DNA of 35,677 nucleotides, from the NCBI GenBank assembly GCA_031549535.1, contig JAVBPP010000035.1, positions 1 to 35,677 of the forward strand, written 5' to 3'. Shown here piece by piece: positions 1-7,475 of this stretch. Within the stretch, counting starts at the first letter, position 1. Every line of letters begins with the position of its first letter. Origin of the DNA: JAVBPP01 sp031549535. Its GTDB lineage: Bacteria; Bacillota; Clostridia; Oscillospirales; Acutalibacteraceae. Under the pieces are notes generated by a model. The model was not told where the DNA came from. It saw only the letters and a program-made list of their open reading frames with translations, and did not search any database. The position numbers and the translations under genes are program-made.

Positions 1-443
1 TCTATGACTGAGGCTGCGATGCAGGTTCTGTGTATGAATGTACGCATACGCCTGCTTTTGCAGCGCTATTTTCCAAATCTGCGTTTTTTGCGGCTTGCAT
101 TGCGTTTCGTGTCGCTGTGTTGAGTTTTTCAGGATGCCCTAAGTAGCATATTGAAGATTTCATAATGACGCATCTATAGACTTAAGGGGGTACAAATCTC
201 CGCAGGAGGGGTGCAATAAGCCCCAAGGAGATGACAAAACCTCCAAGGGGGTATGCACTACAACAGAGGGGGGACAAAATTTGGGGGTTGTAATCGCACA
301 ACGAACGTGCTATACCATTTTAGTCTTTAGGGGGGTACAAACTCCCGAACGATGAAACTACCTCCGAAATGATGGGCATGAAATCCCCGATTTCTATTTG
401 CGAAATTGTATCATTTCAGGAGTCTAAACACAAAAAATGAAAT
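1..443. other. Left flank, no supported gene
   Basis: No gene can be supported here. Frame +1 is open from the first base to about position 123 and could in principle be the tail of a gene lying mostly outside the window, but it shows no recognisable domain. A 53-codon frame on the minus strand (163 to 2) has an ATG but no Shine-Dalgarno sequence and no recognisable domain. From about 186 to 388 the strand alternates G-runs and C-runs (listed separately). The stretch ends in a terminator at 444-479. Confidence 0.5.
186..388. repeat. Degenerate array of short G-run/C-run hairpin units
   Basis: Several short units share the plan G-run, a 6-9 base spacer often containing ACAAA, then a C-run. 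They are: GGGGGTACAAATCTCC (186-201), GGGGTGCAATAAGCCCC (208-224), GGAGATGACAAAACCTCC (227-244), GGGGGGACAAAATTTGGGGG (268-287, second arm G instead of C), GGGGGGTACAAACTCCC (330-345) and GATGGGCATGAAATCCCC (371-388). The first and fifth are clearly related (GGGGGTACAAA followed by CTCC or CTCCC). The spacing is irregular, so this is neither a CRISPR nor a regular tandem repeat. It could be a decayed repeat array or a structured untranslated RNA; the function is unknown. Confidence 0.4.
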
Positions 444-479
444 GTGTCTGACCGCGTCGGGCACGTTTTGTTTTTTTGT
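444..479 (+). terminator. Rho-independent terminator
   Basis: An 8-bp stem (444-451 with 457-464, three G-U pairs) with a 5-base loop is followed by a T-rich tract (GTTTTGTTTTTTTGT). It would terminate plus-strand transcription from the region 1-440, the best hint that something upstream is transcribed. Confidence 0.6.
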
Positions 480-480
480 T

Positions 481-534
481 GCGGAGCGCCGGATGAGAAC
501 CCTCGTGGGGTTCCGAATCCCTTGCTCTGCACCA
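481..534 (+). other. Extended imperfect hairpin ending in a tRNA-like CUCUGC-ACCA
   Basis: The outer stem GCGGAGC (481-487) pairs with GCTCTGC (524-530, one G-U). An inner stem GGAT (491-494) pairs with ATCC (517-520), and the apical stem GAACCC (497-502) pairs with GGGTTC (508-513) around a 5-base loop. The 7-bp outer stem followed by ACCA, and GGGTTC-CGAATCCC before it, resemble the acceptor and T-arm end of a tRNA, but there is no D arm or anticodon arm and the total is only 54 bases. It may be a tRNA deletion remnant, a tRNA-like RNA element or a coincidental hairpin. Confidence 0.4.
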
Positions 535-563
535 AGCGTTGAAACCTGTCGAAAAAGCTGAAG

Positions 564-592
564 TTGCTTTTGAGGCGGGTTTTTGTTACAAT
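564..592 (+). promoter_or_regulatory. Sigma-A type promoter upstream of the GNAT pair
   Basis: TTGCTT (564-569), a 17-base spacer and TACAAT (587-592). The -35 lies inside a small hairpin in which AAAAGC and GCTTTT flank TGAAGTT. Transcription would start near 599 and read into the truncated acetyltransferase (619) and the intact one (950). Confidence 0.55.
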
Positions 593-618
593 GAAGTCAG
601 TAGCGGTATTTGTTTTTG

Positions 619-909
619 ATGGTGAATGATTTGAACATTAAAACAATAAGTTCAGCAGATATTTCCAAGTGGATATTGCTTTCAAAAGAATACAATGAAT
701 ATGTTGAAGAAATCGTATCAGATTTATTTGAATGGTATGATGGTAGCAAAACATCCATATCTTTTGAAAACTATATGAAAGCAAAAATTATAAAAGGCGA
801 GGCTTTTATTGTTTTTTTAAAGGCTCTAATCACGGAGTATAACTTGGCGCGAATTTCACTCATGAGCGGCGGTGAGACAGCAGTCGAGGTTTTGCCTCAC
901 CTTGATTAG
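619..909 (+). pseudogene. Truncated GNAT acetyltransferase remnant
   Basis: The frame begins at ATG 619 (an upstream TTG at 610 is also in frame), with no convincing Shine-Dalgarno sequence. Residues up to about KIIKGEAFI resemble the N-terminal part of a GNAT subfamily in Clostridia and Bacilli (an ISKWILLSKEYNEYV type start, then an EWY stretch and a MKAKI-x-K-x-EAF segment). After that point the similarity stops and an unrelated tail of about 30 residues runs to the stop. No acetyl-CoA binding loop is present, so the product should not be catalytic. The segment is clearly more AT-rich than the genes to its right, consistent with an acquired and decaying gene. The family resemblance is from memory and is moderate; it could instead be a small orphan protein. 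Confidence 0.45.
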
Positions 910-949
910 GTGTTATATTTCAAACAGGCAAGTGAGGATTGATGATTAA

Positions 950-1816
950 ATGAATTTCAAACTTTACGGTAACATTAATGATTTCTACAGAGATACTTAT
1001 GGTGTGCTGATGCGCCACGAAGCGCAAAATTTAATTCCCCTGGGTAATATCATAATCGGCAACGAAGGGAAGGACATAACGGGGTGGCGTGACCCTGCGG
1101 GCTGGTTCATGGCTACCGTGTCCGATGAAACCGGAATCCGGTTGACTGCCATAATGACGCCGCCGCACAACCTAACGCTTTATGCGTCTGATAATCAAAA
1201 CGATGATAAAGCCCTGACTTGCCTAATAGAAGGGATATTGGCAACCGATTTTATAGTCGGCGGTGTCATGACAGAAAACACTTTGGCTGAGAGTTTTGCG
1301 CGAGCATACACAGCTAAAAAAGGGCTCAAATACGCAATAAATAAAAATCAACGGATATATGAACTAATGCAAGTAAACTCCAGTGTTCCCCTTGTCGGCA
1401 ACCTGCGCCTGGCACAAGAGAGCGATATGGCGTTTCTGCCGTATTGGTCTGCCGGATTTCAGAGCGATTGTTTTGGCACTGCTCCGGCGGTTCAACGAGA
1501 AGCAGACTATAGCCGTTACAATATTTCATCCGGGAAACTTTATATTTTAGAGGATGATGGCATTCCTGTTTCGATGGCGAAAATCAACAGAGAGATGCAG
1601 ACCGTCTGCGGTGTGGGTTTTGTTTACACGCCACCGTATTTTCGCGGCAAAGGATATGCAACATCATGCGTTGCCGCGGTTAGCCATATCATCTTAGAGC
1701 GCGGGTTTACCAAATGCGTGCTGTACACGGATTTAGCGAATCCAACGTCCAACAGCATATATCAAAAAATTGGTTACAAACCTATTTGCGACTCGTTGGA
1801 AATTAAGTTTGAATAG
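950..1816 (+). CDS. GNAT-family N-acetyltransferase
   Basis: A 288-residue protein. The C-terminal half carries the GNAT fold: a beta strand VCGVGFVYTPPYFRGKGYA (about residues 219-238), whose R-G-K-G-Y-A is the acetyl-CoA pyrophosphate loop (R/Q-x-x-G-x-G/A), then a helix and the terminal NSIYQKIGYKPICD block common to the family. The N-terminal half (1-130) looks like the second, degenerate acetyltransferase-like domain seen in two-lobed GNATs. The acceptor substrate cannot be inferred. The start is ATG 950; GAGG-like bases lie about 11 bases upstream, so initiation may be modest. It lies 40 bases after the truncated GNAT and probably shares its promoter. A rarer possibility is a resistance-type acetyltransferase, but nothing in the sequence shows that. 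Confidence 0.8.
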   Translation: MNFKLYGNINDFYRDTYGVLMRHEAQNLIPLGNIIIGNEGKDITGWRDPAGWFMATVSDETGIRLTAIMTPPHNLTLYASDNQNDDKALTCLIEGILATDFIVGGVMTENTLAESFARAYTAKKGLKYAINKNQRIYELMQVNSSVPLVGNLRLAQESDMAFLPYWSAGFQSDCFGTAPAVQREADYSRYNISSGKLYILEDDGIPVSMAKINREMQTVCGVGFVYTPPYFRGKGYATSCVAAVSHIILERGFTKCVLYTDLANPTSNSIYQKIGYKPICDSLEIKFE

Positions 1817-1901
1817 TTTCCGTAGGCACACACTTTGGGGTGAATCTTAAGATTTGAGATACGTCCCAACGAGCAAGCAGTGTCGGAAAATCCACACGTT
1901 T

Positions 1902-3230
1902 CTACAAAAACCATTCCGGCACCCACGGCGCGGGCTTGATGACCGGCTCCGTTTCGCCGGCCTGCTTCATTTCTCGTATCAGCAGGCTGCGCAGCTCCTC
2001 CCGCACAGTCTGGTATGCCTTGCTGCGTGCCAGATTTTTCTTTTCATAGGGGTCGTTCCGCAAATCGTAGAGAAAGTCCTCGTAATAGCTGGCAACGCCG
2101 GGGCGCGGCTTGATGTTGCGCCGGGAACGTACCGAGTATTTGTAGTCCGCCGTGCGAATTGCGCGCCCAATATGACTTTCACTGATTTGCATAAACACGC
2201 AGTCCCGCCCGGGCTCACCCGGCTGCATGCTCCGGTTCAAATCATTACCCATATAGCTTTGCGGAACCGGAATGCCCGCGCAGGAGAGCAGCGTGGGCGG
2301 CAGATCAATCAGGCTGACTAAGCGGCTGTCCTTCCCTCCGCCCGCAAAGGCTCCGCCGGCAATCAGCAGCGGAATATGTGTGCAGGAATCATGGCAGGAG
2401 CGCTTGTATTCCATGTTGCGCGTACGGAAATGGGAGCCATGGTCGCTCGTGTATACAATTACTGTGTCCTCATAGAGCCCCAATTCTTTGAGCGTTTCAA
2501 CCAGCCGGCCGATGTTGTAATCCAGGCGGTTGATTGCGGAGAGATAGTCGGGGTATTCCTCGCGGTAATCTCCGGGTAAAAAGCACAAATCCTCTGGAAT
2601 CGGGTAATCGCGGTATTGCTCCACGGTTGGTTTATAGCCCTCATAGTGGTTATGGTCATTTTGATGATGCGGCTCGATTTGCGAAACGAAGAGAAAGAAG
2701 GGCTGGCTGTTATCCCGCTTTTGCAGGAACTCCAACGCATAGTCGTTGATGCAGTCCGCGCGGTAGCCTGTGAATTCCAGCTTGTTCCCGTCCCCGTCAA
2801 AGAGATATCCGTCATAGCCGTGGGAGGTAAACTCCAGCACATCTGATGCACGCCAATAGCTGTAGCCGCCCCGCCGCTGTGCAGGGATTGCCGTAGTTTC
2901 GCAGTGGACCGTGCCGTCCGAGCGCGTGCCGGAGGCGAGGTGCCATTTGCCGATGTAGGCGGTTTCGTACCCGGCGGCACCGAACTGATCCGCGAGCAAA
3001 TCGGGGCTGTTTTCCAGCGGAATCCCGTTCCAGTGGCAGCCGTTTTGGGAGGCGAACAGCCCGGTCTGCAGGCAGGCGCGTGCCGGGCCGCAAACCGGCT
3101 GGCAGGTGTAGCATTGCTCAAAGAGTGTGCCGTCCTTCGCCAGCTCCATCAGGTTTGGTGTGAGCGTTTCGTTTACCGTATCCCAGCGCTGTTGGTCTGA
3201 AAAATAGAAGATTACGTTTTTCGCTTTCAT
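1902..3230 (-). CDS. Cysteine-type sulfatase (arylsulfatase family)
   Basis: Hydrolyses a sulfate ester, probably on a sugar. The 442-residue protein has the alkaline-phosphatase-like sulfatase fold. The formylglycine motif is C47-G-P-A-R51 (C-x-P-x-R), followed by the usual LQTG. Other expected active-site pieces are Asp12 in SDQQRWD, K95/H97 in GKWHL, His188-His189, and DHGSH at 263-267. No signal peptide is visible, so it should act in the cytoplasm on imported sulfated oligosaccharides. A cysteine rather than serine at position 47 needs an anaerobic sulfatase-maturating radical-SAM enzyme (or FGE); neither is encoded in the window. The start codon overlaps the end of recD2 by four bases (ATGA), so the two are translationally coupled although functionally unrelated. 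Substrate unknown; heparan- or choline-sulfatase-type homology cannot be decided by eye. Confidence 0.9.
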   Translation of the reverse strand: MKAKNVIFYFSDQQRWDTVNETLTPNLMELAKDGTLFEQCYTCQPVCGPARACLQTGLFASQNGCHWNGIPLENSPDLLADQFGAAGYETAYIGKWHLASGTRSDGTVHCETTAIPAQRRGGYSYWRASDVLEFTSHGYDGYLFDGDGNKLEFTGYRADCINDYALEFLQKRDNSQPFFLFVSQIEPHHQNDHNHYEGYKPTVEQYRDYPIPEDLCFLPGDYREEYPDYLSAINRLDYNIGRLVETLKELGLYEDTVIVYTSDHGSHFRTRNMEYKRSCHDSCTHIPLLIAGGAFAGGGKDSRLVSLIDLPPTLLSCAGIPVPQSYMGNDLNRSMQPGEPGRDCVFMQISESHIGRAIRTADYKYSVRSRRNIKPRPGVASYYEDFLYDLRNDPYEKKNLARSKAYQTVREELRSLLIREMKQAGETEPVIKPAPWVPEWFL

Positions 3231-5443
3231 AAAGTTTGCCCCTTTTCGCGGATTAAAAATGTCTTTAACGCGCTATAACGCTTCGCCTGCCTGCTGTTTT
3301 CCGCCATACTCTGCAGCTCTGTGCCGCTGCCCACGGCGATGAGCAGCTTTTTGGCGCGTGTGACGGCGGTATACAACAAATTGCGGTAAGCGAGCTGCGG
3401 TGCAACACGGCAGATGGGCAGAATCACCGCTTCAAACTCGTTGCCCTGGCTTTTGTGCACTGTGATGGCATAGGCGTGTTCTAGCTCCTGCAGGTTTTCC
3501 GCCGGATAGTGGGTGCGTTTATCGTCAAAATGAATGTCCAGCGTGTTGCCGTCGCCGGAGATGCGCTTGATGATACCGATATCGCCGTTAAAAATTCCAG
3601 CACCGTCTTTCTCCGCGCTGCTCCATTCTAAATCGTAATTATTTTTTATTTGCATCACCTTGTCGCCCTCGCGAAAAATTCTTCCGGCGGAGGGTAGCTC
3701 ATGCTTGCCTTTATCGGGCGGATTGAGCACCTGCTGCAGGCAGCGGTTGAGATTATAGGTGCCAGCGTCCCCCTTGCGGGAAGGGCAGATGACCTGAATA
3801 TCGCTCAGGGGCGAGTAGCCATAGGCCTCCGGCAAACGCCGGACGTTTAAGTCACACACCAGCTGTGCGGTTTGCGCCGCGCTGCCCTTGGGCAAAAAGA
3901 AAAAGTCACGGTCGCGGCTGTCTAGAACCGGTTGTTCCCCGTTCACGATTTTGTGCGCGTTGGTGACTATCAGGCTCTCCATCGCTTGGCGAAACACCTC
4001 TTTCAGCTCCACAACGGGCATTAGACCGCTGCGGATGAGATCACGCAGCACATTCCCCGGGCCAACGGGCGGCAGCTGGTCGGAATCGCCCACCATAATA
4101 AAGCGGCAGCCGGGGGGGATGGCGTCCAGCAGGCTGGAGAATAGTTGGATATCCACCATGGAAAGCTCGTCCAATATCAACACATCGCATTCCAGCGGGT
4201 TTTCCATATTCCGTGCAAAATGCTGCGACTCGTTCTGATCCCACTCCACCTCCAACAGGCGGTGGATGGTTTTGGCCTCTTTCCCCGTGATTTCGCTCAT
4301 GCGTTTTGCTGCGCGGCCGGTCGGCGCCGCGAGGGAAACATCCAAGTCATGCATCTCAAACAATTTTAAAATGGCGTTGAGCGTTGTGGTTTTGCCCGTT
4401 CCGGGGCCGCCGGTCAAAATCAGCATGCCGCGCCGCACGGCGGTGAGGATGGCCTCCCGCTGCTTGTCCCCGTAAGCAATTCCGTTCTGCTTTTCAATTT
4501 TTTCCAAATCCTGCAACGCGGTTTCCGCCCCCGCAGGGGGGAAGTTCAAAAACTGAATTAAGCGCTCGCTCGCCCGTTTTTCCGCGGCGTAAACCAAGGG
4601 TAAAAACAAAAATTCCCGCTCACCGATGTTATCCCGGGCCAGGCGGCGCGTTTCCAGCAACGTATCAATGGCGATATCCACCTCATCCTGACTGTTTGCT
4701 AAAAAGCCGGCACAAAGCGGCAAAAGTTTTTCGCGCGGCAGGCAGGTGTGGCCGCTGTTGTAAAGGTTGTGGCGCAGCAAATGCAAAATCCCGGCCTGCG
4801 TGCGCAGGGTGGCAGCGGGGCTGTCCGGCAGCTTGGCGGAGATTTCATCCGCGCGCGTAAAGCCGATGCCCACATGCTCCTCGCACAGGATATAGGGGTT
4901 GCGCCGGACGGTATCTATGGCGTTCATCCCCAATACGCGAAAGGCTTTAATGCTCTCGCTGGGTGTCATGCCGAATTTTTCCAGCGCAATTATCACCTCG
5001 CGCACGGCGAACTGCTTTTGAAAGGCCTTGGAGATACTCTCGGCCTTCGCCGGGGATATGCCCTTAATTTGCGCCAGACGCTTGGGGTCATGTTCCAGCA
5101 CCTCAAAGCTTTCCGCGCCAAAGGCCTCAACGATTTTAGTGGCCATCACAACGCCGATGCCCTTAATGGCACCGGAGGCGAGATATTTTTGCATATCCGC
5201 CGCGCTCTTGGGCATTTCGCGCTCGCATAACTGCGCGCGGAATTGACGCCCAAAGTTTGGGTGATAGTCCCAAAAGCCTTGCAGCTTTAGGCTCTCGCCG
5301 GGGTTGACAGAGGGCAAAGCGCCGACAACCGTAATGAGTTCACCGCTATGAACAAAGTCCATAACGGTGAATCCGCTTTCCTCACTGCGGAAGGTGATGG
5401 CCTCCACTGTGCCCTGCAACGGTATTAGTTCCTGTTCCTGCAT
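3227..5443 (-). CDS. recD2: RecD2-type 5'-3' DNA helicase (YrrC family)
   Basis: Superfamily 1B helicase of the RecD2 type, which acts alone (without RecBC) in DNA repair and replication-fork maintenance. The 738-residue protein has the N-terminal OB-like and helix-hairpin-helix region of this family (IKGIGVVMATKIVEAFG, about 94-110), Walker A GGPGTGKTTT (345-354), Walker B DVLILDELSMVD, GDSDQLPPVGPGN (motif III), and the C-terminal UvrD-like YAITVHKSQGNEFEAVI and YTAVTRAKKLL motifs. I place the start at ATG 5443: it overlaps the stop of the upstream gene as TAATG and has GAGG seven bases ahead. An in-frame start at 5479 would lie inside the upstream gene. It is coupled to the small membrane protein upstream and the sulfatase downstream. 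Confidence 0.95.
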   Translation of the reverse strand: MQEQELIPLQGTVEAITFRSEESGFTVMDFVHSGELITVVGALPSVNPGESLKLQGFWDYHPNFGRQFRAQLCEREMPKSAADMQKYLASGAIKGIGVVMATKIVEAFGAESFEVLEHDPKRLAQIKGISPAKAESISKAFQKQFAVREVIIALEKFGMTPSESIKAFRVLGMNAIDTVRRNPYILCEEHVGIGFTRADEISAKLPDSPAATLRTQAGILHLLRHNLYNSGHTCLPREKLLPLCAGFLANSQDEVDIAIDTLLETRRLARDNIGEREFLFLPLVYAAEKRASERLIQFLNFPPAGAETALQDLEKIEKQNGIAYGDKQREAILTAVRRGMLILTGGPGTGKTTTLNAILKLFEMHDLDVSLAAPTGRAAKRMSEITGKEAKTIHRLLEVEWDQNESQHFARNMENPLECDVLILDELSMVDIQLFSSLLDAIPPGCRFIMVGDSDQLPPVGPGNVLRDLIRSGLMPVVELKEVFRQAMESLIVTNAHKIVNGEQPVLDSRDRDFFFLPKGSAAQTAQLVCDLNVRRLPEAYGYSPLSDIQVICPSRKGDAGTYNLNRCLQQVLNPPDKGKHELPSAGRIFREGDKVMQIKNNYDLEWSSAEKDGAGIFNGDIGIIKRISGDGNTLDIHFDDKRTHYPAENLQELEHAYAITVHKSQGNEFEAVILPICRVAPQLAYRNLLYTAVTRAKKLLIAVGSGTELQSMAENSRQAKRYSALKTFLIREKGQTL

Positions 5444-5805
5444 TATGTATCCTCGTTCGTTTGGCTCAGTGAAACGCACAGTTCACCGAGCTGCTCCGGC
5501 TTGCAAACGTAAAGCCCCGTACTCTCCAAGCATAGGCTTTTGCAATTCTGCAGCTGAATTTCGTCCATGCCGCAATCCAGCGCAATGACATGCCCGGTTT
5601 CCCCGTCGCCAAAAAAGCTCATGCGCAGCTTTTCGGTATAAAGTTGGCCGGCAACATCACGGCTGTTTGCATCGGCAGGGAGCACAACCAAGTAGGCATC
5701 CTTGCTGTGCAGATGCATCAGGCGCACCGCGATGTAATAAATCAGCGATATCAGCCCAAACAGCGCCAGAATTGTAATGGCTGCGTAAAGTATTGCATGA
5801 AACAT
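5443..5805 (-). CDS. Small single-pass membrane protein, unknown function
   Basis: I do not recognise the family. The 120-residue product has one N-terminal membrane segment (about residues 4-28, rich in A, I, L) followed by a soluble domain of about 90 residues with four cysteines (ALDCGMD, NCKSLCLES, YVCKPE, ELCVSL). The start is ATG 5805, with GAGGTG six bases upstream. The longer frame reaching 5898 would run into the RNase P RNA and is not credible. Its stop overlaps the recD2 start by one base (TAATG), so it is first in the recD2-sulfatase operon and may be translated from the transcript that reads past rnpB. Confidence 0.7.
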   Translation of the reverse strand: MFHAILYAAITILALFGLISLIYYIAVRLMHLHSKDAYLVVLPADANSRDVAGQLYTEKLRMSFFGDGETGHVIALDCGMDEIQLQNCKSLCLESTGLYVCKPEQLGELCVSLSQTNEDT

Positions 5806-5857
5806 TCTGTTCACCTCAATACTCAGCATATGCATGCCGCGTTTTTGGTGATACAGT

Positions 5858-6231
5858 TGCGAGCAGACCTGTAAGCCGGGTTCTGTCGTTGAAGGCAACT
5901 ATCTATCTGAGCCCTGCGTTGCCGCAAAGCTTATGCCACCCGTTGGAGAATACGCCGGGCAAGCGCTGAAGCGCGGGGCTTCATCTCCGGTCGGTGTTGC
6001 TCCGGATAGGGTTTACAGGGCTGCGTGGTCTCCCGCACAGCCGGTGAGCTCTTACCTCGCCTTTCCACCCTTACCATAAAAATATGGCGGTATATCTCTG
6101 TTGCACTTTCCCTAAGGTCACCCTCGGCGGCCGTTAGCCGTTATCCTGCCCTGTGGAGCCCGGACTTTCCTCAGCTTTGAGCGGGGTATTACAACCGCCG
6201 CTCAAAACCGCAGCTGCCCAGTCTGCTCGCA
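5858..6231 (-). ncRNA. rnpB: RNase P RNA, bacterial class A
   Basis: Catalytic RNA of RNase P, which trims the 5' leader of tRNAs. The 5' end (6231-6221) and 3' end (5868-5858) form a perfect 11-bp P1 helix, TGCGAGCAGAC with GTCTGCTCGCA. The conserved 5' core GAGGAAAGTCCGGGCTCC and the 3' core segment ACAGAACCCGGCTTACAG are both present, as is GGTAAGGGTGGAAAGG in between. The length, about 374 bases, fits the class A type. Exact ends are set from P1 and may be off by a few bases. A near-consensus promoter lies immediately upstream. Confidence 0.95.
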
Positions 6232-6236
6232 GGCTT

Positions 6237-6265
6237 ATTGTAACGGAAAAGCGCGGGAATGTCAA
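6237..6265 (-). promoter_or_regulatory. rnpB promoter
   Basis: Read on the minus strand: a perfect -35 TTGACA (6265-6260), a 17-base spacer and -10 TACAAT (6242-6237). Transcription would start about 6-7 bases downstream, at the first bases of P1 of the RNase P RNA, which is the expected arrangement for a strong stable-RNA promoter. Confidence 0.85.
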
Positions 6266-6358
6266 TTTGCGAAGTGCAATTTCCGGGAATTTTAAAGGCA
6301 AAAAACACTATATATTGTGCATACTCTACATGAGCCCAGAAATAATTTTAAAAAAGCA

Positions 6359-6387
6359 TTGCCGAAATCAGAGAATGATAGTAAAAT
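6359..6387 (+). promoter_or_regulatory. Promoter for the LCP-led gene run
   Basis: TTGCCG (6359-6364), a 17-base spacer and TAAAAT (6382-6387), giving a leader of about 40 bases before ATG 6433. It is divergent from the rnpB promoter. No other promoter this clear is seen before the GRE genes, so it may drive a long transcript. Confidence 0.55.
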
Positions 6388-6432
6388 AGAGACGATTTGG
6401 GTAAGTTTCGGATGAAGAGGAGAAAGTATAAC

Positions 6433-7464
6433 ATGGACGATGTATATTCCAACAGCAATGGGTCACAATTGCCAAGGCCGCAGGGTGTTCCGCCTATGAA
6501 AAAGCCTCCGGTAAAGAAGAAGAAGCATAACAACTCCAAGGTCATCATAGCCTTGTTTGTCGTCATGTTTCTGGTTTTGGGCTCTACCTTTGTGGTGGTT
6601 TACCGCATGTTCAGCGAGGTTTCTATCGATACCACGCGCGAGAGCAACGAATATGTGACCGATGCGGATTTGTTCCAAAATAAAAATGTGTTCAATGTGC
6701 TCGTCATCGGGGTGGACAAGCGCGGGAATGAGAAAACCTATCGTTCGGACTCCATGATACTCGTTTCGCTGGACAAGAACAATAAAAAAATCAAGCTCAC
6801 CTCCTTTATGCGTGACACCTGGGTGCCCATCCCCGGCAAATTTGACGCAAAGCTCAACGCCGCCTGCACCTATGGCGGGGCAAACTTGGTAATTAAAACA
6901 ATTGAATATAATTTTAATGTGAAAATCAATAAGTTTGTCATGATAGACTTTGAGATGTTTCAACAGATAATTGATACCGTCGGCGGCGTGGATTTGCCTG
7001 TGACCAAGAATGAGGCCAAAGAAATGTACCGCTACGGCAAAATTACCGTGGAACCGGGCGACAGTGTGCATATGGACGGCAAAACCGCCCTGCTGTTCTC
7101 GCGTATCCGCAAGCAGGATACGGACTTTAAACGCTCCTCCCGCCAGAGAATGGTGATGACGGCTGTGTTTGACAAACTGAAAAAAGAAAATCCCATGTCT
7201 CTGCTGAAGATTGCCAAGGAAAATCTGTCGAAGGTGCAAACAGATATGGATCCGACGGATTTAACAAAGCTGGCCTTCAACGCCGCCCCTTATATGCGCT
7301 ATGATATTGAGCAGGCGCAGATTCCCAAGGAAGGCTTGTTCCAAGACGGACGCAAAAACGGCAGCTATATCATTGACGCGGACATGGAAAAGAACCGCGC
7401 GTATTTATACGATTTTATTTACGCCGCGGATACGGACGATACCGGAACAACAACAGGAAAGTGA
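6433..7464 (+). CDS. LytR-CpsA-Psr (LCP) family cell-wall glycopolymer ligase
   Basis: LCP enzymes transfer polyprenyl-phosphate-linked glycopolymers (teichoic acid, capsule) to peptidoglycan on the outer face of the membrane. The 343-residue protein has a basic cytoplasmic N-terminus (PPVKKKKHNNSK), one membrane segment at about 37-58, then the extracellular LCP domain: FNVLVIGVDKRG, YRSDSMIL, SFMRDTWVPIPG, KLNAACTYGG, and the arginine-rich LLFSRIRKQDTDFKRSSRQR. These arginines and aspartates bind the pyrophosphate lipid in characterised members. The start ATG 6433 has AGGAG about 10 bases upstream; TTG 6397 and ATG 6412 are in frame but lack one. Its stop lies 11 bases before the next gene's ATG, yet the neighbour is functionally unrelated. 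Confidence 0.92.
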   Translation: MDDVYSNSNGSQLPRPQGVPPMKKPPVKKKKHNNSKVIIALFVVMFLVLGSTFVVVYRMFSEVSIDTTRESNEYVTDADLFQNKNVFNVLVIGVDKRGNEKTYRSDSMILVSLDKNNKKIKLTSFMRDTWVPIPGKFDAKLNAACTYGGANLVIKTIEYNFNVKINKFVMIDFEMFQQIIDTVGGVDLPVTKNEAKEMYRYGKITVEPGDSVHMDGKTALLFSRIRKQDTDFKRSSRQRMVMTAVFDKLKKENPMSLLKIAKENLSKVQTDMDPTDLTKLAFNAAPYMRYDIEQAQIPKEGLFQDGRKNGSYIIDADMEKNRAYLYDFIYAADTDDTGTTTGK

Positions 7465-7475
7465 GCGAAACCAGA

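Noticed and set aside
2..163. 53-codon minus-strand frame at the left edge
   Set aside because: No Shine-Dalgarno sequence and no recognisable domain; kept only as part of the flank description.
186..388. CRISPR array
   Set aside because: Units are short, unequal and irregularly spaced, with no conserved repeat/unique spacer structure and no cas genes.
481..534. Calling the hairpin a functional tRNA
   Set aside because: Only 54 bases and no anticodon or D arm, so it cannot be a working tRNA.
1854..2321. 155-codon plus-strand frame overlapping the sulfatase
   Set aside because: Antisense to the catalytic sulfatase frame and without domain similarity.
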